The notes beneath the pieces are model-generated. The model did no database searches, was not told the DNA's origin, and saw only the letters and a program-made list of their open reading frames with translations. This document shows, piece by piece, positions 6,343 to 7,740 of a stretch of DNA of 7,740 nt; positions within the stretch are counted from its first letter, which is position 1; every line of letters begins with the position of its first letter. The position numbers were made by a program, and so were the translations under genes. The stretch comes from an uncultured Ruminococcus sp. (GTDB lineage: Bacteria; Bacillota; Clostridia; Oscillospirales; CAG-272). The stretch covers positions 1 to 7,740 of the forward strand of contig CADCPG010000221.1 of NCBI GenBank assembly GCA_902803255.1, given 5' to 3'.

Positions 6343-6363
6343 AAAGTAGTATTATTTAACTAT

Positions 6364-6392
6364 ATTATATCACAACAGGCTGCTTTTTTCAA
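6364..6392 (-). promoter_or_regulatory. Promoter of the radical SAM operon
   Basis: On the minus strand TTGAAA (6392-6387) and TATAAT (6369-6364) are spaced by exactly 17 bases, with TG one base before the -10 (extended -10). The predicted transcript starts near 6357, giving a leader of about 120 bases that contains both GC-rich hairpins before the ATG at 6236. Confidence 0.8.
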
Positions 6393-6409
6393 AAAAAACA
6401 CCGAGGCGG

Positions 6410-6438
6410 TTGAAAAACCGGGGCATTTATGCTATAAT
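6410..6438 (+). promoter_or_regulatory. Promoter of the nanA unit
   Basis: TTGAAA (6410-6415) and TATAAT (6433-6438) are spaced by 17 bases, again with an extended -10 (TGC before TATAAT). The transcript should start near 6445, leaving a leader of about 33 bases. The -35 boxes of this and the divergent promoter are 17 bases apart. ACCG-agg-CGGT (6400-6410) overlaps the -35 and a further ACCG lies at 6417-6420, a plausible regulator site. Confidence 0.82.
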
Positions 6439-6462
6439 TCACATGTAATTGTTTATTCGAAC

Positions 6463-6467
6463 AGGAG
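6463..6467 (+). promoter_or_regulatory. RBS deciding the nanA start at 6478
   Basis: AGGAG lies 10 bases before the ATG at 6478. The frame is open far upstream, but that extension runs through the promoter and leader. The nearby ATG at 6470 is out of frame and only 2 bases from the AGGAG. Confidence 0.7.
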
Positions 6468-6477
6468 CAATGCCAGC

Positions 6478-7350
6478 ATGAAAAAAATATCAGGTATCAT
6501 ACCCGCGCTCATCACGCCGTTTAACAAGGGAGGCAACGTCGACTTCGACTCGCTGGGACAGCTCGTCGAGAAGACTCTCGCCGGCGGAGCCTCGGGCTTC
6601 TACGTCACCGGGACATCGGGCGAGGCGTTTCTGCTGTCCGACGCCGAACGCCGCGACATCCTCCGCTTCGTCGCCCGGGTCAATAACGGCCGTGCGGTGC
6701 TCATCGCACACGTCGGCGCGATGTCGACAGGCAAGGCCTGCGCCTTTGCCCGGATCGCCGCCGAGGCGGGCTACGACTGCGTATCGTCGGTCGCCCCGAT
6801 CTACAACCCCTACACCTTCGAAGAGATCAAAAAGTACTACCTCGACATCGCCGACGCCTCCGGGCTCCCGATGTTCGTCTACAACTATCCGGCGGCGTCG
6901 GGCGTGAATTTCAGCGCCGCGAACATTGCCGAGCTGCTCTCCGACAGCCGGTTCGTCGGTGTAAAGCACACCTGCTCCGACTATTTCATGCTCCGCAAAC
7001 TGAAGACGGCCTTCCCCGACAGGATACTGCTCAACGGCTACGACGAGACCTTCCTCGCCGGCCTGGCGATGGGCGCCGACGGGGCCGTCGGCACGACGTT
7101 CAACTTCATGCCGGAGAAGATGCGCAGCGTCTTCGATCTGTTCGGGCAGAGCAGGATCGCCGAGGCGGGCGAAGTCCAGAAACAGGCCGACGTGATCATC
7201 GCCGCCCTGATCGAAGCCGGAGTCATACCCGGCACCAAGGCCATCCTCACCGCCATGGGGATCCCATGCGGAGACGCCAGAGCGCCGTTCGCGCCGCTGT
7301 CGAAGGAGAAGAGAAAGAAGCTCCTCGACACGGTGATGCCCCTCATCTGA
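6478..7350 (+). CDS. nanA: N-acetylneuraminate lyase (sialic acid aldolase)
   Basis: 290 residues, the usual length for the DHDPS/NAL TIM-barrel family. It should cleave N-acetylneuraminate to N-acetylmannosamine and pyruvate in the cytoplasm, the first committed step of sialic acid use. Catalytic residues are all present: Tyr135 in VYNYPA, the Schiff-base Lys163 in GVKHT, and the pyruvate-carboxylate loop G45-T-S-G-E49. NGYDETF (186-192) supplies Asp189 and Glu190, which line up with the sialic-acid-binding Asp191/Glu192 of E. coli NanA and favour this subfamily over dihydrodipicolinate synthase; Thr206 replaces Ser208. IAHVGAMST and FEEIKKYYLDI are also NanA-like. The GTSGE loop has the two hydroxyl residues swapped relative to E. 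coli GSTGE. It starts its own promoter unit, divergent from the radical SAM operon. No nanE, nanK or transporter is in view; these may lie to the right. Another 2-keto-acid aldolase remains possible. Confidence 0.87.
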   Translation: MKKISGIIPALITPFNKGGNVDFDSLGQLVEKTLAGGASGFYVTGTSGEAFLLSDAERRDILRFVARVNNGRAVLIAHVGAMSTGKACAFARIAAEAGYDCVSSVAPIYNPYTFEEIKKYYLDIADASGLPMFVYNYPAASGVNFSAANIAELLSDSRFVGVKHTCSDYFMLRKLKTAFPDRILLNGYDETFLAGLAMGADGAVGTTFNFMPEKMRSVFDLFGQSRIAEAGEVQKQADVIIAALIEAGVIPGTKAILTAMGIPCGDARAPFAPLSKEKRKKLLDTVMPLI

Positions 7351-7354
7351 AGCC

Positions 7355-7740
7355 TTGTATTCCGTACAGCACATAATATGGATCGGCATCTGCATCGCCG
7401 TGATCGGAATCTCGCTGCTGCTGATCCGCAGGTATAAGCCTGACGAGAAGACGGTATTCACCGCCGCGTGCGTGGTTTGCCTGCTGTCAGAGGTCGCCAA
7501 GGTCCTCTCGACGGTAAAGATGCTGCCGCTGGCCGACGGCTCGACCTGCGTGCCGTTCATCGACCGCCAGGAGCTCCCGCTGCACCTCTGTTCGATCCAG
7601 ATCATATTCATTCTCGTCATAAGATTCGTTCTGCGGAAGGACAGCGGCCTCAAGACGTCGCTGCTCGGGTTCATGTTCCCGACGATGACTATAGGCGCCC
7701 TGTTCGCGATCTTCCTGCCGTCGGTCTTCTCGAACATACC
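7355..7740 (+). CDS. YwaF/TMEM164-like integral membrane protein, 5' part
   Basis: Open to the window end; 128 codons are visible. A TTG at 7355, 4 bases after the nanA stop, is the first start codon after the in-frame stop at 7334. It gives an N-terminus (YSVQHIIWIG) like those of YwaF-type proteins; there is no clear Shine-Dalgarno, so expression probably depends on coupling to nanA. At least four hydrophobic segments are seen (about residues 7-25, 34-52, 81-93, 103-121). The ELPLHLCS motif (73-80) before the third helix is the signature I associate with the YwaF / TIGR02206 family of multi-pass proteins. Function of that family is unsettled, and any tie to sialic acid use is only positional. 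The gene is cut by the window edge, not broken. Confidence 0.62.
   Translation, partial: MYSVQHIIWIGICIAVIGISLLLIRRYKPDEKTVFTAACVVCLLSEVAKVLSTVKMLPLADGSTCVPFIDRQELPLHLCSIQIIFILVIRFVLRKDSGLKTSLLGFMFPTMTIGALFAIFLPSVFSNI

Noticed and set aside
6223..6477. Upstream extension of nanA to 6223
   Set aside because: It would cover both promoters and the leader, adding 85 residues not found in this family; the RBS at 6463-6467 points to 6478.
6490..7737. 415-codon open frame on the minus strand opposite nanA
   Set aside because: It spans nanA and the next gene in antisense, has no recognisable domain, and the plus-strand reading has complete catalytic motifs.
1..7740. CRISPR array, tRNA/rRNA genes, insertion sequences
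   Set aside because: No spaced direct repeats, no cloverleaf or rRNA-like sequence, and no transposase or terminal inverted repeats were seen on either strand.

Overview
The window looks like chromosomal DNA from a Gram-positive anaerobe, most likely a Clostridia-type (Bacillota) gut or host-associated bacterium. Genes are GC-rich and tightly packed, while promoters are AT-rich with consensus TGnTATAAT elements. Ribosome binding sites are GGAGG-type and two genes start with TTG. One protein is a sialic-acid lyase. The taxonomic call is inference from style and gene content, not from a marker gene.

Layout: (1) bases 1-173, an AT-rich promoter region; (2) 174-2980, a two-gene plus-strand operon: a CrtI/RetSat-like FAD oxidoreductase overlapping by ATGA with a flavin/2Fe-2S NAD(P)H reductase, probably catalyst and electron donor; (3) 2997-6236, a three-gene minus-strand operon read right to left: a radical SAM enzyme with a reduced SPASM-like C-terminus, a signal-peptide/one-TM/zinc-ribbon protein ending in a poly-Ser and (Cys-Ala)6 tail, and a small YgjP-family zinc metalloprotease; (4) 6237-6477, a compact divergent regulatory region with back-to-back promoters and two GC-rich hairpins in the radical SAM leader; (5) 6478-7740, a plus-strand unit with N-acetylneuraminate lyase (nanA) followed 4 bases later by the start of a YwaF/TMEM164-like membrane protein that runs off the window.

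The most interesting part is the minus-strand operon. The radical SAM gene overlaps the Cys-Ala-tail gene by ATGA, the protease gene follows after 10 bases, and predicted topology puts the repetitive cysteine tail in the cytoplasm with both enzymes. This resembles a maturase / substrate / processing-protease cassette, except that the candidate substrate is the tail of a membrane protein rather than a small free peptide. That function is a hypothesis; the domains, overlaps and repeats are read directly from the sequence.
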